From: Achromobacter xylosoxidans
Lineage (GTDB): Bacteria > Pseudomonadota > Gammaproteobacteria > Burkholderiales > Burkholderiaceae_B
Reading direction: 5' to 3'
Assembly: GCF_014490035.1 (NCBI RefSeq)
Contig: NZ_CP061008.1
Span: forward strand, 4,960,001 to 5,024,000
Length of the DNA: 64,000 nucleotides
Positions 1 through 8,213 of this stretch are shown one piece after another. The notes under the pieces are model-generated. The model was not told where the DNA came from. It did no database searches and saw only the letters and a program-made list of their open reading frames with translations. The position numbers were made by a program, and so were the translations under genes. Position 1 is the stretch's first letter. Each line of letters opens with the position of its first letter.

Positions 1-638
1 GGGATCCCGAAAGCGAGTTCAAGCCTCTGCACGCCATCAACCCGCTGCGGCTGGAATGGATCCAGGAATGCGCAGGCAGCCTGGCGGGCAAGAAGGTGCT
101 GGACGTGGGCTGCGGCGGCGGCATCCTGTCCGAAGCCATGGCGCGCAGCGGCGCCGAGGTCACCGGCATCGACCTGGCCGACAAGTCCCTGAAGGTGGCT
201 CGCCTGCATGGCCTGGAATCCGGCGTGAAGGTGGAGTACCGCAAGGTTCCCGTAGAGGAACTCGCAGCGGAACAACCCGGTCAGTACGACGTGGTGACCT
301 GCATGGAAATGCTGGAACACGTGCCGGACCCGGCGTCCGTCGTGCGCGCCTGCTCGACCCTGGTCAAACCGGGCGGCTGGGTGTTCTTTTCGACGCTGAA
401 CCGTAATCCCAAGTCCTTCCTGTTCGCCATCGTGGGCGCCGAATATGTCCTGCGCCTGCTGCCGCGCGGCACGCACAGCTATGACCAGTTCATCAAGCCC
501 AGCGAGCTGTCGGCGGCCGCGCGCGGCGCCAACCTGGAACCGGTCAGCATGCGCGGCATGGAATACAACCCGATCACCCAGATCTACACCCTGTCGTCCG
601 ACACCTCGGTCAACTACCTGATGGCTACCCGCAAATGA
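1..638 (+). CDS. ubiG: Ubiquinone biosynthesis O-methyltransferase, 5' end outside window
   Basis: SAM-dependent methyltransferase carrying out the two O-methylation steps of ubiquinone synthesis. The reading frame is open from base 3, and the visible part begins with the UbiG-type segment [17 protein letters not shown], so the true start lies left of the window. The SAM-binding motif [10 protein letters not shown], follows at about bases 96-122, then the conserved EMLEHVPDP segment. About 211 residues are visible, most of a family protein of roughly 240. The stop codon overlaps the start of gph by 4 bases (ATGA), indicating translational coupling, an arrangement common in proteobacteria. Confidence 0.93.
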   Translation, partial: DPESEFKPLHAINPLRLEWIQECAGSLAGKKVLDVGCGGGILSEAMARSGAEVTGIDLADKSLKVARLHGLESGVKVEYRKVPVEELAAEQPGQYDVVTCMEMLEHVPDPASVVRACSTLVKPGGWVFFSTLNRNPKSFLFAIVGAEYVLRLLPRGTHSYDQFIKPSELSAAARGANLEPVSMRGMEYNPITQIYTLSSDTSVNYLMATRK

Positions 639-1309
639 GCGCCCTGATCCTGTTCGACTTCGACGGCACGCTGGCCGACACCGCCCCCGACCTGGCCGCC
701 GCGGCCAACCGCCAGCGCACCCGCAAGGGCCTGGAACCGATGCCCTACGAGGCCTTGCGTCCGGTCGCATCCCAGGGCGCGCGCGGCCTGCTGCGCGTGG
801 CGCTGGACCTGAAACCGGGCGACGCCGACTACGAGCCCACCCGCCTTCAGTTCCTGGAAGACTACGCCGCCGGCTCGACCGTCCACAGCAAGCTGTTTCC
901 CGGCATCGAAGCGCTGCTGGCGGACATCCGCAGCCGCGGACTGTCCTGGGGCATCGTGACCAACAAGGTCACCTATCTGACGCTGCCCATCGTCGAATAC
1001 CTGGACCTGACGCGCGACAGCGCGGTCCTGGTCTGCGGCGACACCACGGCGCACGCCAAGCCGCACCCGCTGCCGCTGCAGCACGCCGCGCGCGAAGCCG
1101 GCTTCGCCGTAGACCGCTGCGTCTATGTCGGCGACGACCTGCGCGACATCCAGGCCGCGCACGCGGCAGGCATGCCCGCGGTGGCGGCCGCTTACGGCTA
1201 CGTCGGCGAGGACGACAACATCACGGCCTGGGAAGCGGAAACCTGCGCCAATACCCCCGCGGAACTCTGGTCCGCCATCCATCCGCTGCTGCCCAGCGAT
1301 CTGCGCTAA
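635..1309 (+). CDS. gph: Phosphoglycolate phosphatase (HAD superfamily)
   Basis: HAD-family hydrolase of 224 residues, expected to dephosphorylate 2-phosphoglycolate formed during DNA repair or oxidative metabolism. HAD motif I ([10 protein letters not shown], nucleophile Asp) lies at residues 7-16. Motif II is in the GIVTNK segment and the C-terminal acidic motif is [12 protein letters not shown]. The length fits the Gph group. It overlaps ubiG by 4 bases and is followed by a strong terminator. The paralogous family of HAD phosphatases is large, so the substrate rests on the ubiG linkage and overall similarity. Confidence 0.85.
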   Translation: MSALILFDFDGTLADTAPDLAAAANRQRTRKGLEPMPYEALRPVASQGARGLLRVALDLKPGDADYEPTRLQFLEDYAAGSTVHSKLFPGIEALLADIRSRGLSWGIVTNKVTYLTLPIVEYLDLTRDSAVLVCGDTTAHAKPHPLPLQHAAREAGFAVDRCVYVGDDLRDIQAAHAAGMPAVAAAYGYVGEDDNITAWEAETCANTPAELWSAIHPLLPSDLR

Positions 1310-1318
1310 GTCTGCACG

Positions 1319-1354
1319 GCCGGGCCGCCATGCGGCCCGGTTCCGGCCTTTTGG
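1319..1354 (+). terminator. Rho-independent terminator after ubiG-gph
   Basis: A 9-bp perfect stem, CCGGGCCGC (1320-1328) with GCGGCCCGG (1332-1340), has a CAT loop and is followed by TTCCGGCCTTTT. It sits 10 bases after the gph stop. Confidence 0.75.
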
Positions 1355-1654
1355 TTGTTCGCAGGAATTAGTTGAGTTACCCGAACAATATTTCCGACAC
1401 CAGGGTCTTTATCCTGAAACCATAGTCACTTAAAGTGTGACTCATGCAAGGCATGCGGGTGCTTCCCGATTGCCTTTTCCGGCTGATGCCGGCAGTTGCG
1501 GCCAGTACCATCCGCCGCCACTGATCCCCGCACCGGCGCCTTTCGGCCCCGATGCTCTGCCCGGCGCTCCGGCCGGCGCACCCCTGACCTTTTTTTAGAC
1601 CGCCCACAACGCCGCCCGCGCGCCGCCATCCCGCGCCGCGCCAGAGGAATGCCT
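1355..1654. other. Intergenic region before the MFS gene, with one dyad
   Basis: About 300 bases with no supported gene. An inverted repeat, AGTCAC (1424-1429) and GTGACT (1437-1442) separated by 7 bases, could be an operator for the transporter gene downstream. No regulator gene lies next to it. The rest is GC-rich, with a small CCGGctgatgCCGG hairpin near 1480. No convincing -35/-10 pair was identified. Confidence 0.35.
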
Positions 1655-2833
1655 ATGCTATTGCCCATCCTGTTACTTTCCGCCGCCGGCTTCACCATCC
1701 TGACGACAGAGTTCCTGATCATCGGGCTGCTGCCCGGCCTGGCCCGCGACCTGGACGTCACCGTGTCCCAGGCCGGCCTGCTGGTATCGCTGTTCGCCTT
1801 CACGGTGGCGGCGACCGGTCCGCTGCTCACGGCGCTCATGGCCAATATCGAGCGCAAGCGGCTGTTCATCGGCGTGCTGGTGCTGTTCGGCCTGTCCAAC
1901 GCCCTGGCGGCCGTCGCGCCGAACATCTGGGTCATGGCCGTGGCTCGCCTCGTCCCTGCCCTGGCTCTGCCCGTATTCTGGTCGCTGGCCAGCGCCACGG
2001 CCGTGGAGCTGGTCGGCCCGGCGCGCGCCGGCCGCGCCATCTCCATGGTCGCCTTCGGCATCGTCGCGGCCACGGTGTTCGGCATCCCCATCGGCGTGCT
2101 GATTTCCGACGCCTTCGGCTGGCGCGCCGCCTTTGGCGTGCTGTCGGCGGTGGCGTTCGCCAAGGCCCTGCTCTTGCTGTTCGCCTTCCCCAGCACCCGC
2201 ATCCGCGCCGATAGCGTCAAGCTCATCACGCAACTGCGCATCCTGCGCAATCCGATCGTGGTGGGACATGTGCTGCTGTCGCTGCTTGTTTTCACTGGCA
2301 TGTTCACGGCCTACACCTACCTGGCGGACATGCTGGAGCGATTGGCCGGCTTCAACGGCCAGATCGTGGGCTGGACCATGATGGCGTTCGGCGCCGTCGG
2401 TTTGATCGGCAACACCCTGGGCGGCCGCATGGTCGACCGCAGCCCGCTGGGCGCGACCGCGCTCTTTTCGGCGCTGATGGCGGCCGGGCTGGCCGTGATC
2501 GCCCCCGTGATGCAATCGCATGGCCTGCTGGCCGTGGCGCTGGGCGTCTGGGGCATTGCGCAAGCCGCGCTCTTCATCGTCTGCCACGTGCGGCTGATGA
2601 AGTCCGCGCCGGAAGCGCCGGCCTTTGCCGCGTCCCTGAATATCTCGGGCGCCAATACCGGCATCGGCCTGGGCGCCGTGGTCGGCGGGTACGTCATCGA
2701 CAACTACGGGCTGGCCTCGCTGGGCTGGGCCGCGGCCGTCATCGTCGGCGTCTCCGTGATCCTGGCCATCGCGCTGATGGCGGCCTCGCGCCCGCGCCGG
2801 GAGCCCAAGGCGGCCTGCGCCAACGCCGCCTGA
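1655..2833 (+). CDS. MFS transporter, DHA1 (drug/sugar efflux) type
   Basis: Integral membrane transporter of about 392 residues with 12 predicted hydrophobic segments, the first at residues 1-25. The segment LTTEFLIIGLLPGLARDL is typical of the AraJ/YdhP/PbuE group of DHA1 exporters. The loop 2-3 motif is degenerate (MANIERKRLF), as usual in that group. An in-frame ATG at 1649 abuts AGAGGA. The ATG at 1655 has the better spacing of 6 bases, so it was chosen. No neighbouring gene indicates a substrate. Confidence 0.8.
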   Translation: MLLPILLLSAAGFTILTTEFLIIGLLPGLARDLDVTVSQAGLLVSLFAFTVAATGPLLTALMANIERKRLFIGVLVLFGLSNALAAVAPNIWVMAVARLVPALALPVFWSLASATAVELVGPARAGRAISMVAFGIVAATVFGIPIGVLISDAFGWRAAFGVLSAVAFAKALLLLFAFPSTRIRADSVKLITQLRILRNPIVVGHVLLSLLVFTGMFTAYTYLADMLERLAGFNGQIVGWTMMAFGAVGLIGNTLGGRMVDRSPLGATALFSALMAAGLAVIAPVMQSHGLLAVALGVWGIAQAALFIVCHVRLMKSAPEAPAFAASLNISGANTGIGLGAVVGGYVIDNYGLASLGWAAAVIVGVSVILAIALMAASRPRREPKAACANAA

Positions 2834-2908
2834 CGCCCCGCCTGTATCGTCTGCGCCACGCCCGGGCATGGCGGCGCAGACGATGCAGCAGGCTATGGCG
2901 TTTCCCAG

Positions 2909-2914
2909 TACAAT
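2909..2914 (+). promoter_or_regulatory. Probable -10 element of ssrA
   Basis: TACAAT lies 10 bases before the first base of the mature tmRNA. No clear -35 hexamer is seen at normal spacing, so this is a -10 assignment only. Confidence 0.45.
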
Positions 2915-2924
2915 AGATGTTCTT

Positions 2925-3313
2925 GGGGCCGATCCGGATTCGACGTGGGTCGCGAAACAACTCAGGGCATGCCGAGCACCAGTACGCTCGTTAAACCACT
3001 GGAACACTACAAACGCCAACGACGAGCGTTTCGCTCTCGCCGCTTAAGCGGTGAGCCGCTGCACTGATCTGTCCTTGGGTCAGGCGGGGGAAGGCAACTT
3101 CCTAGGGGGGCAACCCTCGAACCGCAGCAGCGACATTCACAAGGAATCGGTTTGAACTGGGGTCACACGGTTCAAATTTAAATTACGTGAATCGCTCTGG
3201 TCCGGCCTGTCGGTTGGCTAAGTCCAGGGTTAAAACCAAATAAATCGACTACGCATGTAGAACTGGTTGCGGAGGGCTTGCGGACGGGGGTTCAATTCCC
3301 CCCGGCTCCACCA
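2925..3313 (+). ncRNA. ssrA: Transfer-messenger RNA (tmRNA)
   Basis: One-piece tmRNA of 389 bases. The 5' end GGGGCCGATCCGGATTCGAC and the 3' end GGTTCAATTCCCCCCGGCTCCACCA form the tRNA-like half, with a T-arm and an encoded CCA (3311-3313). The tag reading frame runs from the GCC resume codon at 3015 to the TAA at 3045-3047 and encodes ANDERFALAA. The -ALAA end is the proteolysis signal appended to proteins from stalled ribosomes with SmpB. This tag matches that of Bordetella and relatives. No integrase gene or tRNA-like direct repeat follows, so the gene does not appear to hold an island here. Confidence 0.97.
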
Positions 3314-3323
3314 AATACCGCAG

Positions 3324-3360
3324 AAGGCCGGTCTGATTCAAAGTCAGACCGGCCTTTTTT
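3324..3360 (+). terminator. Rho-independent terminator of ssrA
   Basis: A 13-bp perfect stem (AAGGCCGGTCTGA, 3324-3336; complement 3344-3356) has a 7-base loop and runs into a T6 tract. It starts 10 bases after the tmRNA CCA. Confidence 0.93.
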
Positions 3361-3386
3361 ATTTGCCTGCGCCAACCGCGCGCCGG

Positions 3387-4343
3387 CTACCCCAGGATGT
3401 CGCGCTTCTCCTGCTCCAACCACCGCCGCTGTTCCACCAGAAAATCCATCAGCGCCCGTATCTTGGCCGGCATTTGCGCCCGCGACGGCACATAAAGAAA
3501 GAATCCCGGAAATGGCTTGCACCACGGCCGCAGGACGCGCACCAGCGTGCCCTCGGCCAGTTGCTGGCGCACGCACAGGTCGATGTGCTGGACCAGCCCT
3601 ACCCCCTGCACCGCCGCGCGCAGCATGCTGTCGTCGTCGTTGAAGACGGCGTTGCCCTGCGGCTCCAGCACGATCGTGCGGCCCTCGGCATCGGGGGAGT
3701 TGAACGTCCAGCGGTCTATCGTGCCGCTGGTGGTGTAGCGGTAGGACAGGCAGTTGTGCCGCATCAGGTCGGCGGGCGTTTCGGGGATGCCGTGGCGCTC
3801 GAAGTAGGCCGGCGCGCCGACGATGGCCATTTCCAGCATGGGGGTCACCGGCACAGCGACCATGTGTTCGTCCAGGCTTTCGCCCAGCCGGATGCCGACA
3901 TCCAGCCCTTCGGCCACGATGTTGGCGAAGCCGTCGTTCATGACCAGTTCCAGCCGCAACTTCGGGTAGGCCGCCAGGAAGCGGGTCATGCCCGGCTCCA
4001 GCAACAACCTCGCGGCCGGCCGCGAGGTGTTGATGCGGATCAGGCCGGCGGGCTCGGCGCAGGCCTCGCCCAGTTCGCCGACTGCGCGCTCGATGGACGC
4101 GAGCGCGGGCGCAAGCGCATCGAACAGCCGTTGCCCTTCTTCGGTCAGCGACATATCGCGGGTCGTGCGATGCAGCAGCCGCACGTTCAGCTGCTGTTCC
4201 AGCGCCTTCAACTGCTGCGACAGGGCCGCGCGCGACACTTCCATTTCCGACGCGGCCTTGGTGAAGCTGCGATGGCGGGCGATGTGCGCGAACCAGGCGA
4301 GCGCGGGGAGTAGCGAAGGCGACATGGGCATATTGGTAAGCAT
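3387..4343 (-). CDS. LysR-family transcriptional regulator
   Basis: DNA-binding regulator of 318 residues. The N-terminal winged helix-turn-helix spans about residues 12-70 (FTKAASEMEVSRAALSQQLKALE), followed by the periplasmic-binding-like effector domain. The start at 4343 is supported by GAGAG 7 bases upstream. Sequence in the HTH and the RTSRP-like linker resembles the CrgA/PecT-like LysR group. It is divergent from a dienelactone-hydrolase-like gene, with the dyad at 4376-4401 between them, so it probably controls that gene. The inducer is unknown. Confidence 0.88.
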   Translation of the reverse strand: MLTNMPMSPSLLPALAWFAHIARHRSFTKAASEMEVSRAALSQQLKALEQQLNVRLLHRTTRDMSLTEEGQRLFDALAPALASIERAVGELGEACAEPAGLIRINTSRPAARLLLEPGMTRFLAAYPKLRLELVMNDGFANIVAEGLDVGIRLGESLDEHMVAVPVTPMLEMAIVGAPAYFERHGIPETPADLMRHNCLSYRYTTSGTIDRWTFNSPDAEGRTIVLEPQGNAVFNDDDSMLRAAVQGVGLVQHIDLCVRQQLAEGTLVRVLRPWCKPFPGFFLYVPSRAQMPAKIRALMDFLVEQRRWLEQEKRDILG

Positions 4344-4375
4344 AGCTTAACTCTCATGTCCTTCAATGCGTATTT

Positions 4376-4401
4376 ATCTTAATCAATGGCGCTCCTAAGA
4401 T
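4376..4401. promoter_or_regulatory. Candidate LysR-type operator
   Basis: ATCTTA (4376-4381) and TAAGAT (4396-4401) form a perfect 6-bp inverted repeat with a 14-base spacer, between the divergent LysR and hydrolase genes. The placement is that of an LTTR site, but the T-N11-A core is not exact. Confidence 0.35.
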
Positions 4402-4463
4402 GACTCCATTGCATCACTGATCACCCCATCCTCTGGCACACACCGCCCGACAAGGAAACCATC

Positions 4464-5399
4464 ATGACCTCGACCACCATCAAGCACGTCAGCTACCGGA
4501 ACCTGGGCTGGGACACGGCCGCCGACCTCTACCTGCCGCCGGGTTTCGACGAGAAGAAAAAGTATCCGGCCATCGTCAGCACCCACCCCATCGGCAGCTG
4601 CAAGGAACAGACCAGCGGCAATGTGTACGGCGCCGGGCTGGCCAAGGAGGGCTTCATCGTCCTGGCCTTCGACGCGAGCTTCCAGGGCGCCAGCGGCGGC
4701 GAGCCCCGCTATATGGAGGATCCGGCCATCCGCGTGTCCGACATCCGCTACGCCATCGACTATCTGCAGTCGCTGCCCTACGTGGACGAGAACCGCATCG
4801 GCGCGATCGGCATCTGCGGCGGCGGCGCCTATACCATCCACGCCGCCATCACCGACCACCGCATCAAGGCGCTGGCCTCGATCACAGGCGTGAATTTCGG
4901 GCGCCTGATCCGGGAGGGTTTCGCCAATTTCGATCCGGTGGCCGCGATCGAGGCCATGGCCAAGCAGCGCACGGCGGAGGCCAAGGGCGCCGCGCCCCAC
5001 ATCATCAATTACCTGCCGGACTCGGTGGAAGCGGGCAAGCAGGCCGGCATCACCGACATCGACCTGCTGGAAGCCACCGAGTACTACAAGACGCCGCGCG
5101 GCCGGCAGCCTAATGGCGCGACCAGCGGTTTGTACTCCTTCAATAGCGCCGCGATGGGCTGGGATGCCTTCCTGAACGCGGAAGTGCTGCTGACCCAGCC
5201 GCTGATGGTGGTGATGGGCAGCAAGCCGGGCGGCTTCGGCGCCTACCGCGACGGCTGGGAAATCTACGGCCGCGCCGGCTCCAGGGACAAGCGCATGGTG
5301 TTGGTCGAAGGCTGGTCGCACTACGACCTCTATGACAAGCCCGAACCCGTGGCGCTGGCCATGGCCGAGCTGGTTCCTTTCTTCAAGCAGCACCTGTAG
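4464..5399 (+). CDS. Alpha/beta hydrolase, dienelactone-hydrolase-like with Cys nucleophile
   Basis: Hydrolase of 311 residues with no signal peptide, so cytoplasmic. The nucleophile elbow is G-I-C-G-G at about residue 116, so the nucleophile is Cys as in dienelactone hydrolases rather than Ser. The candidate catalytic His is in EGWSHYDLYD near residue 284. The fold start (DLYLPPGFDE, YPAIVSTHPIGS) resembles the YcjY/DltD-type hydrolase group. A GGAAA motif precedes the ATG. It is controlled, by position, by the divergent LysR gene. Possible substrates are lactones or thioesters; nothing in the context fixes which. Confidence 0.78.
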   Translation: MTSTTIKHVSYRNLGWDTAADLYLPPGFDEKKKYPAIVSTHPIGSCKEQTSGNVYGAGLAKEGFIVLAFDASFQGASGGEPRYMEDPAIRVSDIRYAIDYLQSLPYVDENRIGAIGICGGGAYTIHAAITDHRIKALASITGVNFGRLIREGFANFDPVAAIEAMAKQRTAEAKGAAPHIINYLPDSVEAGKQAGITDIDLLEATEYYKTPRGRQPNGATSGLYSFNSAAMGWDAFLNAEVLLTQPLMVVMGSKPGGFGAYRDGWEIYGRAGSRDKRMVLVEGWSHYDLYDKPEPVALAMAELVPFFKQHL

Positions 5400-5405
5400 C
5401 CACGC

Positions 5406-5434
5406 AGCAACGCCGGCCACTGGCCGGCGCTGTG
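5406..5434. terminator. Hairpin between convergent genes
   Basis: CGCCGGCC (5411-5418) pairs perfectly with GGCCGGCG (5422-5429) across an ACT loop. It has no T tract on either strand and lies between convergent stops at 5399 and 5436, so a bidirectional terminator role is inferred from position. Confidence 0.45.
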
Positions 5435-5435
5435 C

Positions 5436-5846
5436 TCAAGCCTCCAGCCTGAACTGCGGCAAGGTGATCTCGTCCGATACCTGTTCGAAGCACACCCGCA
5501 CCCGGCTTCCTATCCGGACCGCCTCGGGCGGGCTGTCGATGATGTTTGCCATCATGCGCACGCCTTCGTCCAGGTCGATCATGGCGACGACATAAGGCAC
5601 TTTTTCGCTCAGGGCCGCGTTGCTCGGACGCCGGTTGACGGTGTAGGTGTAGACGGTGCCCTGGCCTGCGGAGGCTATCCATTCGATGCTGTCGGACAGG
5701 CAGGCCGTGCAGAATTCGCGCGGATAGAACTGGCGCGTCTTGCAGCAGCCGCACTGCTGGATGACCAGGCGGTTTTCCTTCGCCGCATCCCAGTAGGGCT
5801 GGGTGATCCGGGTCGGTTGCGGCAGCGGGCGTTGGGCGAGATCCAT
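5436..5846 (-). CDS. DUF35 OB-fold protein with zinc ribbon (ChsH2-C-terminal type)
   Basis: Protein of 136 residues. A rubredoxin-like zinc ribbon is visible near residues 31-50 (C-G-C-C, then FCTAC, giving two CxxC pairs). It is followed by an OB-fold carrying the typical VYTYTVNR and VRVCFEQ segments. Such proteins bind acyl-CoA and act as obligate partners of thiolase-fold enzymes. In actinobacterial steroid catabolism the DUF35 domain of ChsH2 partners the Ltp2 aldolase. Here the start is 2 bases after the stop of a thiolase-fold gene, which supports a two-subunit enzyme. Confidence 0.88.
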   Translation of the reverse strand: MDLAQRPLPQPTRITQPYWDAAKENRLVIQQCGCCKTRQFYPREFCTACLSDSIEWIASAGQGTVYTYTVNRRPSNAALSEKVPYVVAMIDLDEGVRMMANIIDSPPEAVRIGSRVRVCFEQVSDEITLPQFRLEA

Positions 5847-5848
5847 GG

Positions 5849-7006
5849 TCAGACTCCGAGTATCAGGGTGGTATTGCAGGAAAAAACCAGGCCGGGCGCA
5901 TGCACCAAGGCCAGCTCGGCGCGGGGCAGCTGACGCTCACCGCATTCCTTGCGCAATTGGTGCACGGCCTCGAGCAGCAGCAGCATGCCGAACTGGCCGG
6001 GATGGTTATAGGACAGGCCGCCGCCCGAGGTATTGATGGGGAAGTCGCCTCCGGGAGCCAGGCGCCCGTCCGCCACGAAGGCCCCGCCCTCCCCGCGCTT
6101 GCAGAAGCCCAGTTCCTCCAGCGACTGGATCACGCCGATGGTGAAGTGGTCGTAGATCTGCACCACATCGATGTCGGCGCGCGTGACGCCGGCCATGGCC
6201 AGCGCAGCGTCCGCCGTCTGCGCCACATTGGTGTCCAGCCAGTCCGCGGTGTTGAAAGGCGTGTAGTGGTGCGAGAAGGATTCGGCGATGCCCATCACGT
6301 AGACCGGCGGCCGCTTGAGTTCGCGGGCGCGTGCCGCGGACGTGATGATGACCGCGCCGCCAGCGTCGGTCACCAGGCAGCAGTCGCGCTGGCGCAGAGG
6401 ATCGGCAATCATCTTGGACGCCATGACTTCCTCGATCGAGGTGTCCTCGCGGCGGTAGGCCTTGGGATTGAGCTGCGCCCATTTGCGCGCCGCCACCGCC
6501 ACTTCGGCCAGGTCCTTGTGCGTGGTGCCGTAGCGCTGCATGTGCAGCTGCGCCACCATCGCGTAGTAGCCGATGGGGCTCAGCTGCCCATACGGCGTGA
6601 TGAACTGCCCGCGCGGCATGCGCATGTCTTCGGGCGTGCCGCCCACTTTGCGTGTGCCGTCCGACAGCTGGGTGCTGCCGTAGGCCACCAGCGCCACCTC
6701 GCACATGCCGGCCTCGATGGCGGCCATGGCGTGGCGGATGTGCATGACGCTGGACATGCCGCCCACGCTGGTCGAATCGACGTAGCGCGGCCGTATGCCC
6801 AGGTATTCCGCAAGGTGCAGGCCGGCGAACTTGTCGTCCACGTGCGCGAACACGCCGTCGACGTCCTTGAGCGTCAACCCGGCATCGCGCAACGCGCGGG
6901 CCGCTGCCTGCGCCTGCAGGTCCAGCGAGGTCATCCCGGGCACTTTCCCCAGGTCGGATTCCGCGGCGCCGACGATGGCGACCGATTTCGAGAGATGCTT
7001 GCTCAT
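5849..7006 (-). CDS. Thiolase-superfamily protein, Ltp2/SCP-x-like, without the canonical nucleophile Cys
   Basis: Protein of 385 residues with a thiolase fold. Where degradative thiolases carry the acyl-accepting Cys, this one reads DSTSVGGMSS (residues 77-86) with no Cys. C-terminally it has IYDHFT (about 285), EELGFC, PINTSGG and SYNHPG (about 332), a pattern shared with the Ltp2 group of retro-aldolases. It is adjacent to its likely DUF35 partner. Inference: the pair may cleave a beta-hydroxyacyl-CoA by retro-aldol chemistry rather than by thiolysis. Many databases would label it acetyl-CoA acetyltransferase or lipid-transfer protein. Confidence 0.82.
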   Translation of the reverse strand: MSKHLSKSVAIVGAAESDLGKVPGMTSLDLQAQAAARALRDAGLTLKDVDGVFAHVDDKFAGLHLAEYLGIRPRYVDSTSVGGMSSVMHIRHAMAAIEAGMCEVALVAYGSTQLSDGTRKVGGTPEDMRMPRGQFITPYGQLSPIGYYAMVAQLHMQRYGTTHKDLAEVAVAARKWAQLNPKAYRREDTSIEEVMASKMIADPLRQRDCCLVTDAGGAVIITSAARARELKRPPVYVMGIAESFSHHYTPFNTADWLDTNVAQTADAALAMAGVTRADIDVVQIYDHFTIGVIQSLEELGFCKRGEGGAFVADGRLAPGGDFPINTSGGGLSYNHPGQFGMLLLLEAVHQLRKECGERQLPRAELALVHAPGLVFSCNTTLILGV

Positions 7007-7043
7007 GTAGGGATCTGTTCCTGTCGAAGTCGAAGAAGAAGGT

Positions 7044-8183
7044 TCAAAGCGTCCGCGCGATCAGCTCGCGCATGACCTCCGAAGCGCCGCCGTAAATCCG
7101 GTTGGGCCGCACGTCGGTGTAGGCGCGGGCGATGGGGTACTCGCGCATGTAGCCGTAGCCGCCGTGGAACTGCAGCAGGTCGTCGATGGCGCTGGTAGCT
7201 TCAGAAGCCCACAGCTTGGCCATGGCCGCGCCGCCGGCATCGAGCTCGCCATCCAGGTATTGCTGCACGCAGCCGTCGACGAAGGCGCGGGTGGCGGCGG
7301 CCAGGGTCTTGATGTCGGCCAGCTTGAAGCGGATGTGCTGGTTGTCGATCAACGCCTTGTCGAAAGCGCGCCTGTTCTTGGTGTAGTCGACGGTCCATTG
7401 CAGCGCGCTCTCCAGCGCCATGGCGCAGCGCACCGCGATCATCAGGCGCTCGCGCACCAGTTCCTTCATCAGATAGCCGAAGCCCTGCCCCGGCTCGCCC
7501 AGCATGTCCGCGTCCGGCACGAACATGTCCTGGAAAAAGAGTTCGGCCGTGTCCTGCGCCTTCTGCCCGACCTTGTCCAAAAGGCGTCCGCGGGTGAAGC
7601 CGGGCGTCGCGGTATCGACCCAGAACAGGCTGATGCCGCGGGCGCCGGCGGCGGGATCGGTCTTGGCCACCACCAGCACGCGGTCGGCATGGAAGCCGTT
7701 GGTGATGAAGGTCTTCTGGCCGTTGATGACATAGCCGCCCGGCGCCTTGGCCGCCGCGGTGCGTATCGCCTTGACGTCGCTGCCCGCGCCCGGCTCGGTC
7801 ATGGCGATGGACGCCACGATGTCGCCCTGGGCCATGCCGGGCAGGTCGCGCTGCTTCTGGCGTTCGCTGCCGAAGTTAAGCAGGTAGGGCGCGACGATGT
7901 CGGAATGGGTGGTGAAGCCGGTGACGCCGGTGGCCAGCGCGCGGGCGATCTCTTCCACCACGATGATGGTGTGCAGGAAGTCGCCGCCGCCGCCGCCGTA
8001 TTCCTCGGGCGTGCTGGGCAGCAGGATGCCGGCCGCGCCGGCCTTGCGCCACAGCTCGCGCGGCACCAGGCCTTCCTGTTCCCATTGGTAGTGATGGGGC
8101 GTGATCTCTTGCGCAATGAAGCGCGCCACCGTGTCGCGGAACAGTTCGTGCTCCGCCGAGAAAAGCTTGCGCTGCGGGTTCAT
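7044..8183 (-). CDS. Acyl-CoA dehydrogenase, LCAD/IVD-type active site
   Basis: FAD enzyme of 379 residues that introduces an alpha,beta double bond into acyl-CoA. Family signatures are MTEPGAGSDVKAI, the GFHADRVLVVAKT region and FHGGYGYMREYPIAR. The usual C-terminal base position (IYEGT in medium-chain enzymes) reads IYGGAS, so Glu is replaced by Gly. A Glu in the helix after ERLMIA (ALESAL, near residue 248) aligns with the base of long-chain and isovaleryl-CoA dehydrogenases and probably takes over. It lies between the ligase and the thiolase-like gene in one leftward operon. Confidence 0.88.
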   Translation of the reverse strand: MNPQRKLFSAEHELFRDTVARFIAQEITPHHYQWEQEGLVPRELWRKAGAAGILLPSTPEEYGGGGGDFLHTIIVVEEIARALATGVTGFTTHSDIVAPYLLNFGSERQKQRDLPGMAQGDIVASIAMTEPGAGSDVKAIRTAAAKAPGGYVINGQKTFITNGFHADRVLVVAKTDPAAGARGISLFWVDTATPGFTRGRLLDKVGQKAQDTAELFFQDMFVPDADMLGEPGQGFGYLMKELVRERLMIAVRCAMALESALQWTVDYTKNRRAFDKALIDNQHIRFKLADIKTLAAATRAFVDGCVQQYLDGELDAGGAAMAKLWASEATSAIDDLLQFHGGYGYMREYPIARAYTDVRPNRIYGGASEVMRELIARTL

Positions 8184-8213
8184 GCGGTCTCCTGGTCTGT
8201 CATGGCGGGCCGC

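Noticed and set aside
3240..3386. tmRNA 3' end as an island attachment site
   Set aside because: No integrase, and the tRNA-like end is directly followed by its own terminator and a normal LysR gene; no second copy of the 3' sequence was seen.
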